Below, one piece after another: positions 7,958-15,276 of a DNA stretch of 21,568 nucleotides (positions are counted from its first letter, which is position 1; each line of letters opens with the position of its first letter). The notes beneath the pieces are model-generated. The model worked only from the letters and a program-made list of their open reading frames with translations, was not told the origin of the DNA and searched no databases. The DNA is from Chloroflexota bacterium (GTDB lineage Bacteria > Chloroflexota > Anaerolineae > Promineifilales > Promineifilaceae). The DNA is taken from NCBI GenBank assembly GCA_020353135.1, contig CP070688.1, positions 4,351,539 to 4,373,106 of the forward strand. Direction: 5' to 3'. A program made the position numbers and the translations under genes.

Positions 7958-8048
7958 TTACTGGCGCCCAACGTCAATACCAGATGAAGGCACTCGACGC
8001 AGGGACGCTGCGAATAGGGCCGGTAATGGTTTCAGAATGACAACGGAC

Positions 8049-8243
8049 TCAAATCTCCTGCAGCTGATGGGTTTCCGCTTCTGTCTTGAGCATGTCCCGC
8101 AAGACGACGATCAGGGCCAGAATTGCCAGGAACACGACGACGATAATAATTCGCTGACCCATGTTGGAAACTTCACTGTAATGATCCATAAACTGGGGTT
8201 CTTCCTGATCTGCGGAAAATGGAGTTGGAATCATCGTAGACAT
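8049..8243 (-). CDS. Small single-TM protein, 64 aa, unknown function
   Basis: The start ATG has a strong ribosome binding site (GAGGTGA, core 6 nt upstream), which supports a real gene. A polar N-terminus of about 28 residues (MSTMIPTPFSADQEEPQFMD...) precedes one hydrophobic helix (RIIIVVVFLAILALIVVLRDML) and a short polar tail. The N-terminus lacks a signal-peptide charge pattern, so it is probably a bitopic inner-membrane protein. It lies between a decayed phosphatase gene, whose reading frame overlaps its start, and the AI-2E permease 91 nt further on. No family is recognised. Confidence 0.65.
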   Translation of the reverse strand: MSTMIPTPFSADQEEPQFMDHYSEVSNMGQRIIIVVVFLAILALIVVLRDMLKTEAETHQLQEI

Positions 8244-8244
8244 T

Positions 8245-8808
8245 GTTCACCTCATTATCACGTAACTGGCCGGCGCAGCCGGCCTGCGCATCATCGCTTT
8301 GTCTTGCCGAGTGGTCGTATGACGGGCCCACGGCCACCTGTCCATCCTGTGTCCGGCCGCCGCCAGCGTGCTTCAAGGCCCGCGAGCTGATGTTTTCCTC
8401 GTCCTGGATGGCTTCGGCAAGTAGCACATTCAGTTTGTCGTATCCTTCTTATATCTCGCCAATGTATCGCAGTTCTCGTTCATGGACGATCAAACTCTGC
8501 ACCAATTCTTCCAGCGATTGGCCGAAACGTTGCTTAAACGTGGCGCCCTGGCTTTGTCCATGATCCGACAGTACCACGAACTGATAAGGCCGTGCCGCCA
8601 ACTCAGCCGCGTGTTCAAGTCGCGTAAACTGCTGATCGAGCCGGTGCAGCACATCCAGGGCATCCTTGCGCAAGATGCCTGAATGGTGCGCCACTTCTTC
8701 ATGGCGGAAAACCGGCAATGTCGTTGCAGGCTCAATTGTTGGCTCCAATGCGATGATTGGCGTATTTGTCGTCGAACGGATCGCGTACGGGCGGAATCTC
8801 ACCTTCAC
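8245..8808 (-). pseudogene. Remnant of an alkaline-phosphatase-family (phage-holin/phosphodiesterase type) gene
   Basis: In one frame, homology to the C-terminal part of this bacterial phosphatase family begins near 8709 with FRHEEVAHHSGILRKDALDV and includes the metal-site strand PYQFVVLSDHGQSQGATF. It then meets a TAA at 8449-8451 and continues in phase beyond it (EGYDKLNVLLAEAIQ, GGRTQDGQVAVGPS). Full-length relatives have several hundred residues upstream, including the catalytic threonine/serine domain, and a C-terminal block after this point; both are missing. The first 33 codons do not resemble the family. A GTG at 8808 overlaps the stop of the upstream VTT-like gene by 4 nt, so a 119-residue piece could still be translated, but it cannot be catalytic. 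I regard it as a relic of gene decay; the family call rests on recognised motifs. Confidence 0.7.
8268..8284. repeat. GC-rich inverted repeat in the leader of the small TM gene
   Basis: GGCCGGC and its complement flank a GCA loop, giving a 7-bp stem. It ends 25 nt upstream of the ATG at 8243 and lies inside the decayed phosphatase frame. No U-tract follows on either strand. Confidence 0.45.
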
Positions 8809-9170
8809 TCTCCGCCCGAGAGGAGTTTGATGCTTTGGCCGAACACGAACACCACCAACCCGTTGCGGATCAGGTTGCTGATGAGCACCAGCACGACAAA
8901 CGTCGGCACCGGCGTTTCTAGCAACCCGGCCGCGGCCGCGATCGCCGAGCCTATAGCCGGTATGCTGGAAAGCAACAACACTCTTGACCCGCCATTCTCG
9001 TATCTGTCTTCTACGTCAGCCAGCTGTTCTGGATCTAGCTTCGGAATATGCTCCAGGATGGCCTCTCTACCGCCTTGGCCGATCTTAAAATAGACCAGCT
9101 TGGTGAAGACGCCTACCACGCTGATGACCAACACCATGGCCCAAAGCCCGAGATCGCCCAGGTTATCCAT
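8805..9170 (-). CDS. Short VTT/DedA-like (SNARE-associated) membrane protein
   Basis: The protein has 121 residues. A first TM helix (LWAMVLVISVVGVFTKLVYFKIG) is followed by an amphipathic stretch, IGQGGREAILEHIPKLDPEQLADVEDRYENGG, and SRVLLLSSIPAIGSAIAAAAG. The last part resembles the re-entrant R-F-x-P-G-x-R region of VTT-domain proteins, but the arginines and the F-x-P-G-x-R pattern are not kept. Two further hydrophobic segments follow. Full DedA/VTT proteins have about 200 residues, so this is a compact version. The start ATG at 9170 has GGGAGG unusually close (2 nt). Its stop overlaps the GTG of the phosphatase remnant. Family placement is tentative; it may act in lipid handling or membrane homeostasis. 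Confidence 0.65.
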   Translation of the reverse strand: MDNLGDLGLWAMVLVISVVGVFTKLVYFKIGQGGREAILEHIPKLDPEQLADVEDRYENGGSRVLLLSSIPAIGSAIAAAAGLLETPVPTFVVLVLISNLIRNGLVVFVFGQSIKLLSGGE

Positions 9171-9255
9171 CGCCTCCCAGCCACATGCCTAATCGTCGGC
9201 CCTTAAGCGCTGCCTGCTTGACGCTGGCGGCCGTTTTCCGGCAATAAGAACCGCC

Positions 9256-9456
9256 TTACTTATGGTGCCTTGGTTTGTCTTCCTTGCGAAACCACTTCCG
9301 CGGAATCCATAACCATAGCAGACCCAGTAGCCCGACCAGAAAAATCAGGTATGGGTAGATACCCCATGCGTCGCTGATGATCATCACCAGTCCGGCCGCA
9401 AAGGGCAGCAATAACAACGCGCTTAGTAGCAACTTGCTCTCTGTCTTAACTTCCAT
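9256..9456 (-). CDS. Small two-TM protein, 66 aa, unknown function
   Basis: The sequence has a short charged N-terminus (MEVKTESK), two hydrophobic helices (LLLSALLLLPFAAGLVMII and YPYLIFLVGLLGLLWLWIP) and a strongly basic tail (RKWFRKEDKPRHHK). By the positive-inside rule both ends face the cytoplasm. An AGGAG lies 13 nt before the ATG, longer than usual; the same TAGGAGACCG decamer at the same spacing precedes the META lipoprotein start. No family is recognised. It sits in the minus-strand run between a DUF1269 gene and the VTT-like gene. Confidence 0.6.
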   Translation of the reverse strand: MEVKTESKLLLSALLLLPFAAGLVMIISDAWGIYPYLIFLVGLLGLLWLWIPRKWFRKEDKPRHHK

Positions 9457-9595
9457 AATGTAAGTCGGTCTCCTACCGGTAAACGCCGGCCCTCGGCCGG
9501 ATCATTCCAAATCTGTAGTTGTGGTTCCGAGTCGCATTGGGCCAACTCCGCCGTCGATCGCGGCCCATGGAGCATAATCGGTTAATGGGCCGGTG

Positions 9596-10084
9596 TTATT
9601 TGCGCTCGTCCAGGATCTTCTGCAGGCGCGCCTCGTCATCGGGATCGAGGCTTGTGTGATAGACGGTGCCCTTGTACTGCTTCAACGAAGCCATCGCCAT
9701 TGTCGGATCGCCTTCGCGGATGACGAAAAAGATGGCCGATGTTCCCGGCTGCATTTCAGCTTCCACGTCCTTGATGAACTTCTTGCTGATACCCAGATCG
9801 AATGTAGCCCCGATCAGGCCGCCGGCTACCGCGCCCAATACCAGGCCCGCCAGCGGCGCGAAAACCACCGCCAGTAGCAAGCCCAACAGACCGCCGACCC
9901 CGGCGCCCACTTTTATACCCCGGTCAAACTGATCCTTGGTGTGGAATTTGCCTTCTTCGTCGCGGACGACCACAGCCGAATCATCCAGGCTCAAATAGCC
10001 ACCGTGTTCTACCTGGCGCAAGGTTTCACGCACCTTGCCGGCCTCCTCGGTGTTGTCAAAGGTGATAACTATAATGGTTGACAC
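9596..10084 (-). CDS. DUF1269 (glycine-zipper) protein, copy 3
   Basis: The protein has 162 residues. An N-terminal ferredoxin-like region (STIIVITFDNTEEAGKVRETLRQ...SLDDSAVVVRDEEGKFH) is followed by a glycine-rich hydrophobic hairpin (VGAGVGGLLGLLLAVVFAPLAGLVLGAVAGGLIG) and a C-terminal domain (DLGISKKFIKDVEAEMQPGTSAIFFVIREG). This is the full DUF1269 layout. The family is membrane-associated and usually linked to stress; no reaction is known. The start is a GTG at 10084 with AGGAG 6 nt upstream. It is the most divergent of three DUF1269 modules between 9596 and 12072, all on the same strand. Confidence 0.9.
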   Translation of the reverse strand: MSTIIVITFDNTEEAGKVRETLRQVEHGGYLSLDDSAVVVRDEEGKFHTKDQFDRGIKVGAGVGGLLGLLLAVVFAPLAGLVLGAVAGGLIGATFDLGISKKFIKDVEAEMQPGTSAIFFVIREGDPTMAMASLKQYKGTVYHTSLDPDDEARLQKILDERK

Positions 10085-10246
10085 GATCCACTCCTCATTT
10101 CAAACAACCAAACTACATCTTGCGGCAGCGCGTCTCGTTCAATAATGGACCGTAGGCCTGATACTTACTTGATAGCCAGGCCAACGCCGACCGCTACCCA
10201 ATTCTAGCAGGAAATCGACTGTAAAGTAACCCCTCAAGCCGCGACG

Positions 10247-11413
10247 TCAGTTACCGTCCTGGCCGCCGCCATCCGCCTCGTCCTCGGCCGCCGCCGTCAA
10301 CTCCTCGATGATGGCATCCGTCAGGGCGTGGTGCATCAGGACCCCTTCGCCGGCCGCCAACGACTGGAAGATCTCATCTCCTTCGCGGTGGTCAACCAGG
10401 ACCAACAGTGCCGATGATCCCGGCTCCAGGTGATCTTCGAGACCTTGCAGGAACTCATCCGAGAAGCCCATGTCGATATGTTTTGCGCCGAATGCCCCTG
10501 CGCCGGCCCCGGCCAGAGCGCCGATAACCACGCCGACTGGACCGCCCATCAATCCGATCAGGCCGCCCACAACCGCTCCGAACAAACGGCCCTGTTTCGC
10601 ATCGAGATCAGCCGTTTCCTTGATCTTGGTCTTGCCGTCAGCATCCTTAACCAGCACAGCCGCGTCTCGCAACCTGAAAGAGGCGCCATTCTCGCTGGCC
10701 ATCTGCTTAACATGCTTGAGCGCCGCGGAAGCCTGCTCCTCGTCGCCGAACATCTTGGCCAGTAATTCGGTGGCCCATGCATCTTCCCCCGATCCGTAGT
10801 CGCGCCGGGCAGGAATTGCCGGCAGTTTGCCAACCGATTCCTTATCTAGCTTCAGAATGATCGTATTCTCCTGCGTCTCGTCGACGGCCGAGACTGGCAG
10901 GGCGATCTCCTTTTTACCCCAGGCATGTCCTTCTTGCAGGATGAAATGGGTGATCGCGCCGCTATCCGGATCCAGCAATAACTCGCCCAATTGACCCACA
11001 TAGCCGTCGCTGGCCTCGACGACTGCGCCTCGGTGCAATGCCACTTCACCCATAGGTATCCGTTCCACTTCTACTGGTACGTAGGCCAGATCCAGGGGTG
11101 ATACATAGGGCGCCAAGTAGACGCTGTCGGCCGGATAACCTGCTTCCATCCCCGGATTCTCAACATAGCGTGTTTCGACAAACGGCTCCTGCCTGGCCAG
11201 TTCTTCCTTCGTGCATGCCAGGTAAATGGCCTCCCCTCTTGTCTCGGTCACCAACTCAATCGGAACCAGGTAGTGTTGTTTGACGACCGGTTCGTCATCC
11301 ACGACGACAAAATGTGTGACTATCCTGGACGTTGGATCGAGAATGATATGCGTCGAAGTGCCTGCCTGCCCATCGCGACAATGCACCTGGGCATCCAATG
11401 GGATTTCTTTCAT
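10247..11413 (-). CDS. Fusion protein: two PRC-barrel-like domains plus DUF1269
   Basis: The protein has 388 residues. The first PRC-barrel-like domain (about 1-75) contains GTSTHIILDPTSRIVTHFVVVDDE. The second (about 120-205) contains RGAVVEASDGYVGQLGELLLDPDSGAITHFILQEGHAWGKKEIALPV. After a linker with an alpha-helical segment (TELLAKMFGDEEQASAALKHVKQM), a DUF1269 module follows (about 235-370) with the glycine zipper LFGAVVGGLIGLMGGPVGVV and DMGFSDEFLQGLEDHLEPGSSALLVLV. The acidic C-tail ends DEADGGGQDGN. Two adjacent ATGs exist (11416 and 11413); GGAG lies 3 nt from the first and 6 nt from the second, so the second is preferred. PRC-barrels act as RNA- or protein-docking modules, so this may be a scaffold that brings a partner to the DUF1269 membrane module. 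Confidence 0.85.
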   Translation of the reverse strand: MKEIPLDAQVHCRDGQAGTSTHIILDPTSRIVTHFVVVDDEPVVKQHYLVPIELVTETRGEAIYLACTKEELARQEPFVETRYVENPGMEAGYPADSVYLAPYVSPLDLAYVPVEVERIPMGEVALHRGAVVEASDGYVGQLGELLLDPDSGAITHFILQEGHAWGKKEIALPVSAVDETQENTIILKLDKESVGKLPAIPARRDYGSGEDAWATELLAKMFGDEEQASAALKHVKQMASENGASFRLRDAAVLVKDADGKTKIKETADLDAKQGRLFGAVVGGLIGLMGGPVGVVIGALAGAGAGAFGAKHIDMGFSDEFLQGLEDHLEPGSSALLVLVDHREGDEIFQSLAAGEGVLMHHALTDAIIEELTAAAEDEADGGGQDGN

Positions 11414-11445
11414 CATTAGCTCCTGCTTTCATCCGCCATGTAGCG

Positions 11446-11473
11446 CAAGGGGCGACCGGCCGGTCGCCCCTTG
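11446..11473. repeat. Perfect 28-bp palindrome
   Basis: The arm CAAGGGGCGACCGG is followed directly by its exact complement. It lies between the DUF1269 gene ending at 11554 and the PRC-barrel/DUF1269 gene starting at 11413. Neither strand has a U-tract after it, so it is either a hairpin with a tight CCGG turn that shapes the operon transcript, or a symmetric protein-binding site. Confidence 0.7.
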
Positions 11474-11553
11474 ATGACTAAACAAAGTGAACCCATCGGC
11501 CGGCCGGACCTACACGATACTGCCCTGCCTGAGATGGGTTGAAGTCGCGGTCG

Positions 11554-12072
11554 CTACTCGGAGGCTTCCTCTTCCGCCTCTTCCACATCGTGGCCGCTGA
11601 AAGCCTCGCGCAGCTTGGCTTCTTGCTCTTCGGTCAATGAAGTCTGCAGCACGGTCGGGTTGAAGTGCTTGACCTGCTCGATGACCTTGTCGCCGGTGGC
11701 CTTGCGAACCAGGAGGAATAGCGCCGAATTACCCGGCTCGATGGATTCGCCAACTTCCTTAATGAACTTGTCATCTACGCCGATATCGGTCAGGCCGCCG
11801 GCCACCGCGCCGGTAACCGCGCCAATGGCCAAACCCAGCCAGGGCGCAAAGAAAAGCAAACCGATCAGCATGCCCCAGAAGGCGCCGCCAAGAGCGCCTG
11901 CGCCGGCCAGGCTGGCTACCTGCTTCACTTTGACTTTGCCGTCCTGCCTGCGGATCACGACAGCGGCGTCTTCCAGTTCAATCAGCTGTTGCTTTTGCAG
12001 CTTGATCAACTCGTCGCGCATCTCGATGGCGCCGTCTTCAGTGTCGAAAGTAAATACAATCAAATCAGCCAT
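11554..12072 (-). CDS. DUF1269 (glycine-zipper) protein, copy 1
   Basis: The protein has 172 residues. It has the family start MADLIVFTFDTEDGAIEMRD, then LIELEDAAVVIRRQDGKVKVKQVASLAG. The glycine/alanine-rich hydrophobic hairpin follows (AGALGGAFWGMLIGLLFFAP and LGLAIGAVTGAVAGGLTDIG), then VDDKFIKEVGESIEPGNSALFLLVRKATGDKVIEQVK. An acidic tail (HDVEEAEEEASE) ends the protein. The start ATG is preceded by AAGGAGA at normal spacing. It is the first clear gene of the minus-strand run; the PRC-barrel fusion follows 141 nt downstream. It is probably a membrane-associated stress protein of unknown mechanism. Confidence 0.92.
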   Translation of the reverse strand: MADLIVFTFDTEDGAIEMRDELIKLQKQQLIELEDAAVVIRRQDGKVKVKQVASLAGAGALGGAFWGMLIGLLFFAPWLGLAIGAVTGAVAGGLTDIGVDDKFIKEVGESIEPGNSALFLLVRKATGDKVIEQVKHFNPTVLQTSLTEEQEAKLREAFSGHDVEEAEEEASE

Positions 12073-12779
12073 TTTTCTTGTCTCCTTAGTTAAATGGTCT
12101 TCAGAATTACTTACTTAGCCTCATCTTCTTTGCCTTTACTCATCGCCGGTTCATTCGACTTTCGGCGCAACATTAATTTGTGATAGAGCGTTGGAACGTG
12201 GCCCCTGGCACTGCCCAGGGCCCCATCTACTGCCCTGGCTTGGCGTCAACCGATCAGCCGCCGGATGTCCCGATGCTGACCGTTTGATTTGTTGTTCTCG
12301 TACAAACCCTAGTCACTGAAAGGCGCAAAAGACGCTGCCAGACCGCCAATTATCCCAAATCAACCAAGGAGCGCAAGTTCATTGCACCTAATTTGTATCA
12401 ACTTGACCCTTCGTCACTCTGTATAAAGCAAAGGCCTTGATTTAGGCTGGTTTGGCATGCTGTGATGGCTTGGTCCTTTCCAGCTTTAGCGATATGTTTG
12501 GCTAGTGGAGTTGTTTGGCAGCACCCACACTGTTTGGCGTTGATGCGTGCCGTCCTGGGCACCATCGAACCCTTGAAGGAGGTGGCAGAACCAAGAGCGC
12601 TCGACGGACATTCCTTCTATGATGCGCCTGATCGCGAATTGTTGCGATTGCCGGCCAGAGGCGCGCCGTTCAAACTGTTGAAATCGTGCGTCGCAACCGC
12701 CTTCCCGGTCAACGGGAAGACATCTTTCTTTGAAGCGGGAATTTGCGACTCCAGGCGAGCATTAGGAGGCTCAACGACG
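12073..12779. other. Divergent intergenic region, DUF1269 / nuclease
   Basis: These 707 nt separate the DUF1269 run (-) and the nuclease gene (+). They hold the ribosome binding site of the DUF1269 gene, the doubtful 20-codon ORF, a GC hairpin with one mismatch at about 12200-12223 without a U-tract, and a TATAAA at 12422-12427 whose nearest TTGACC is only 13 nt away. The frame of the nuclease gene stays open upstream to 12462 but gives no signal peptide or domain, so I treat it as non-coding. No RNA gene was recognised. Confidence 0.55.
12111..12173 (-). CDS. Possible 20-aa upstream ORF before the DUF1269 gene
   Basis: A frame MLRRKSNEPAMSKGKEDEAK with a TAA stop ends 38 nt before the DUF1269 start. 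It is rich in lysine and charged residues. No Shine-Dalgarno sequence precedes its ATG. It could be a leader peptide or the tail of a lost gene, and may be chance. Confidence 0.2.
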   Translation of the reverse strand: MLRRKSNEPAMSKGKEDEAK

Positions 12780-15155
12780 ATGAAACGCCCTCTCAGAATC
12801 TTCCTTATCTTGGCGGCCATGTTGGTCGTCACCATTGTTCTCATGGCCCCAGCCTCGGCCTCTAGCCATGAACCTATCCTGATTAACGAGTTTCTGGCTA
12901 GCCACACTGGCACCGACGATACGGAATACGTCGAGCTCTACGGCAATCCCGGTGACTCCCTTAACGGCCTGAGCTTGATTGTGGTCGAAGGCGACGCCTT
13001 CAACCCAGGTAATATTGACCGCCGTTTTGACTTCAAGCCCTTCCATGAGATCGGCGCCAACGGCTTCTTTCTTTATGGCAATTGCGGCGGCCTTGCTTCC
13101 AATTACTCAGCGGTTCCAGACGCCTCGCTCTTCACCAACTACTTCGAGAACAGCAGCCTGACTCTGGCCCTGGTCGAAACTAGCAGCGTCGGCGAAGAAG
13201 ACACGACCATCACTGGCGAAGAGGTTGTCCTTAGCGCCATTGCTCTATCGGATGGCGATTCAGGTGATGAGTTCTTCTTCGACGCCCCCGTGCTGGGGCC
13301 CGACGATACTTTCTTCCCGGCCGGCGCCCGCCGTCTCGAGGATGGCGTTGACACTGGCACGGTCGCCGACTGGGAGTTCGCCGATTTCTTCCTGCCCGGC
13401 GACAATACGCCCACCGGCGGCGGCTTTGACGGCTGCGCCCCAATTGAGCTGACCATCCCCGAAATCCAGGGCGACGGCCGCTGGTCGCCATACCAGGGTG
13501 AAGTAGTTACCACCGAAGGCGTCATTACCCTTATCACCGCCAACGGCCGCGACATGTGGATCCAGGACGTCGAAGGTGACGGCAATCCGGCCACCTCCGA
13601 CGGTATCTTTGTCGACGATGCCAATCGGCTCGATCCGCCGCCCGAGGTGGGTCAATTGATCCGCATCACCGGCGATGCCGAGGAGCAGCAGTTTGACAAC
13701 GCATTGCCGCTGACCCGCATCGACAGGCCGAGCGATGGTTACGTGTACGAAGTGCTGTCAGAAGGTAACCCGCTGCCCGATCCGGTGCCCCTGGTCGACC
13801 TGCCCAACTGGTCCATTCCTGAGGGCGAGGCATTCTGGGAACCGCTGGAAGGCATGCGCGTTTCCATCAGGAACGGCTTTGTCGTCGCGCGAACCAACGG
13901 CTTTGGCGAATTCGGCATGTTGACCGAGGAAGACGCCGACGCCGACCTGGACTCTGGTTATTTCGCTCAGGTCAAACAGATCCTGATCCAGAGCCTGGGC
14001 ATGGTTGATGACGATTACGCCGTCGACTACAACCCCGAGCGGATCATGGTCGACGACAGCACGGTGGAAGATCCCATCAGCGTCGCCGCCGGAGACCGCG
14101 TCCGGAATCTGATCGGCGTCGTGGACTACACCTTCAGCATGTACAAACTGCAGCCGGACACCTTCGACGTATTCAACCATAAGGCGCCCAAGATGCCGGT
14201 TAGCAAACGCTCTGGGGGTTTCGGCAACTTTGCTATCACCACCTACAATATCGAAAATCTGTTCGACTTGATAGACAATCCGGACAAGGATGATGAAGGC
14301 AGCACGCCTACATCCGAGGAACTGGAGATCCAGCTGGCTAAGCTGGCCCTGTCCATCGAAGTCGAGCTCGACTTGCCCGAGATCATCGTCGTTCAAGAAA
14401 CCGAGAATACCGAGATCCTGCAAGAGTTGGGTGACATCGTCAACGATGCCAACGGCACCGCTTACAAAGCCGTTTCCTTCGAAACCAGCGACGGCCGCGG
14501 CATCGAGGTCGGCTTCCTGTATGACATGTATCGCGTCACCCTGGTCGATGCCTATCAGATGAGCGGCGACGACGTCGATATGTGGTTTGGTCCGGACAGC
14601 CCCAGCCCCGGCCGCGAGCCCCTCGTCGGCGTCTTCAACATCATGAATCACGAAGTGACCATCGTCGGCAACCACCTCAAGAGCAAGAGAGGTGACGATC
14701 CGCTCTACGGCCTGAACTGGCCTCCGGTTCGTAGCAGCGAGGTTCAGCGCAAGGGCCAGGCCCGCGTCGTTCGCGACTTCGTCAACGATATCCTGGACGA
14801 GGATCCCGATGCCATGGTCATGGTCGCCGGCGACCTGAACGACTTCCATTTCAGCGAGCCTGGCGAAGGGCCAGACAATCCCGTGGCCATTATCGAGGGT
14901 GGTCCGGAAGAAGTGCCGCTGATCAACCTGGCGACCTTGGAGAAACCGGCCGAGACCTACAGCTTCGTCTTCGATGGCAACTCGCAGTTGCTGGACCACA
15001 TCCTGGTCAGCCCTGGTCTCTACGAATACTTCAAGGCTGTCGACATCCTGCACTTCAATACCGTGGCGCCGAACCCACTCTTTGACGAGGACACCAGCAC
15101 CACGCTGGAGTCAGCCGACCACGATCCGGTCGAGAGTCGCTTCTTCTTCAAGTAG
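12780..15155 (+). CDS. Secreted endonuclease/exonuclease/phosphatase-fold nuclease with N-terminal lamin-tail-like domain
   Basis: The protein has 791 residues. A signal peptide (MKRPLRIFLILAAMLVVTIV...ASAS) is followed by a lamin-tail-like domain (EPILINEFLASHTGTDDTEYVELYG, about 31-110). An OB-fold like that of extracellular nucleases ExeM/NucH follows (IPEIQGDGRWSPYQGEVVTTEGVIT, about 224-310). The C-terminal endonuclease/exonuclease/phosphatase domain carries TYNIEN (about 488), VQET in place of the usual QE(V/I) metal-ligand strand, VGNHLKSK, GDLND (about 684-688) and the catalytic SADHDP (His about 781). It would cleave extracellular DNA or RNA with a divalent metal. The start is the ATG at 12780, with AGGAGG 10 nt upstream and the signal peptide directly after. 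An intrinsic terminator follows the gene. Confidence 0.9.
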   Translation: MKRPLRIFLILAAMLVVTIVLMAPASASSHEPILINEFLASHTGTDDTEYVELYGNPGDSLNGLSLIVVEGDAFNPGNIDRRFDFKPFHEIGANGFFLYGNCGGLASNYSAVPDASLFTNYFENSSLTLALVETSSVGEEDTTITGEEVVLSAIALSDGDSGDEFFFDAPVLGPDDTFFPAGARRLEDGVDTGTVADWEFADFFLPGDNTPTGGGFDGCAPIELTIPEIQGDGRWSPYQGEVVTTEGVITLITANGRDMWIQDVEGDGNPATSDGIFVDDANRLDPPPEVGQLIRITGDAEEQQFDNALPLTRIDRPSDGYVYEVLSEGNPLPDPVPLVDLPNWSIPEGEAFWEPLEGMRVSIRNGFVVARTNGFGEFGMLTEEDADADLDSGYFAQVKQILIQSLGMVDDDYAVDYNPERIMVDDSTVEDPISVAAGDRVRNLIGVVDYTFSMYKLQPDTFDVFNHKAPKMPVSKRSGGFGNFAITTYNIENLFDLIDNPDKDDEGSTPTSEELEIQLAKLALSIEVELDLPEIIVVQETENTEILQELGDIVNDANGTAYKAVSFETSDGRGIEVGFLYDMYRVTLVDAYQMSGDDVDMWFGPDSPSPGREPLVGVFNIMNHEVTIVGNHLKSKRGDDPLYGLNWPPVRSSEVQRKGQARVVRDFVNDILDEDPDAMVMVAGDLNDFHFSEPGEGPDNPVAIIEGGPEEVPLINLATLEKPAETYSFVFDGNSQLLDHILVSPGLYEYFKAVDILHFNTVAPNPLFDEDTSTTLESADHDPVESRFFFK

Positions 15156-15209
15156 CGCAGTGGGCCCCTAGCGTATCCTTCGTTCTCGAGCAGTTGCGCT
15201 AGCCAATGT

Positions 15210-15252
15210 GACCCCGTAGGTTTTTGGCAGACCTACGGGGTCTTTGTCTTTC
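15210..15252 (+). terminator. Intrinsic terminator after the nuclease gene
   Basis: A perfect 12-bp stem (GACCCCGTAGGT, 15210-15221, with its complement at 15231-15242) and a 9-nt loop are followed by the U-rich run TTTGTCTTTCTT. The position 54 nt after the nuclease stop fits a Rho-independent terminator. On the minus strand no U-tract follows, so it works mainly in the plus direction. Confidence 0.9.
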
Positions 15253-15276
15253 TTAATCCCAACCGACCCCCAGCCC

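Noticed and set aside
5505..8451. TAA reassigned as a sense codon, since two genes have in-frame TAA
   Set aside because: AMMECR1, the two-TM protein, a DUF1269 gene and the PRC-barrel fusion all end in TAA at sensible positions, and the long genes have no internal TAA. Nonsense mutations or sequence errors are simpler.
9486..9500. CCGGCC-CTC-GGCCGG as a terminator of a DUF1269 gene
   Set aside because: It is a 6-bp stem without a U-tract. GGCC/CCGG words are very common in this sequence, so chance is likely.
12200..12223. GC-rich inverted repeat as a terminator
   Set aside because: The stem has an internal mismatch, and no U-tract follows on either strand.
12403..12427. TTGACC ... TATAAA as a promoter for the nuclease gene
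   Set aside because: The spacer is only 13 nt, and the boxes lie about 350 nt before the start codon. At most the TATAAA could act alone.
12462..12779. N-terminal extension of the nuclease to an ATG at 12462
   Set aside because: The ATG at 12780 has AGGAGG upstream and is followed at once by a signal peptide. The extension would bury the signal peptide about 106 residues inside the protein.
13758..15053. Antisense open frame of 431 codons opposite the nuclease gene
   Set aside because: The sense strand encodes the catalytic nuclease motifs. The antisense product has biased, valine/aspartate-rich composition typical of shadow frames.
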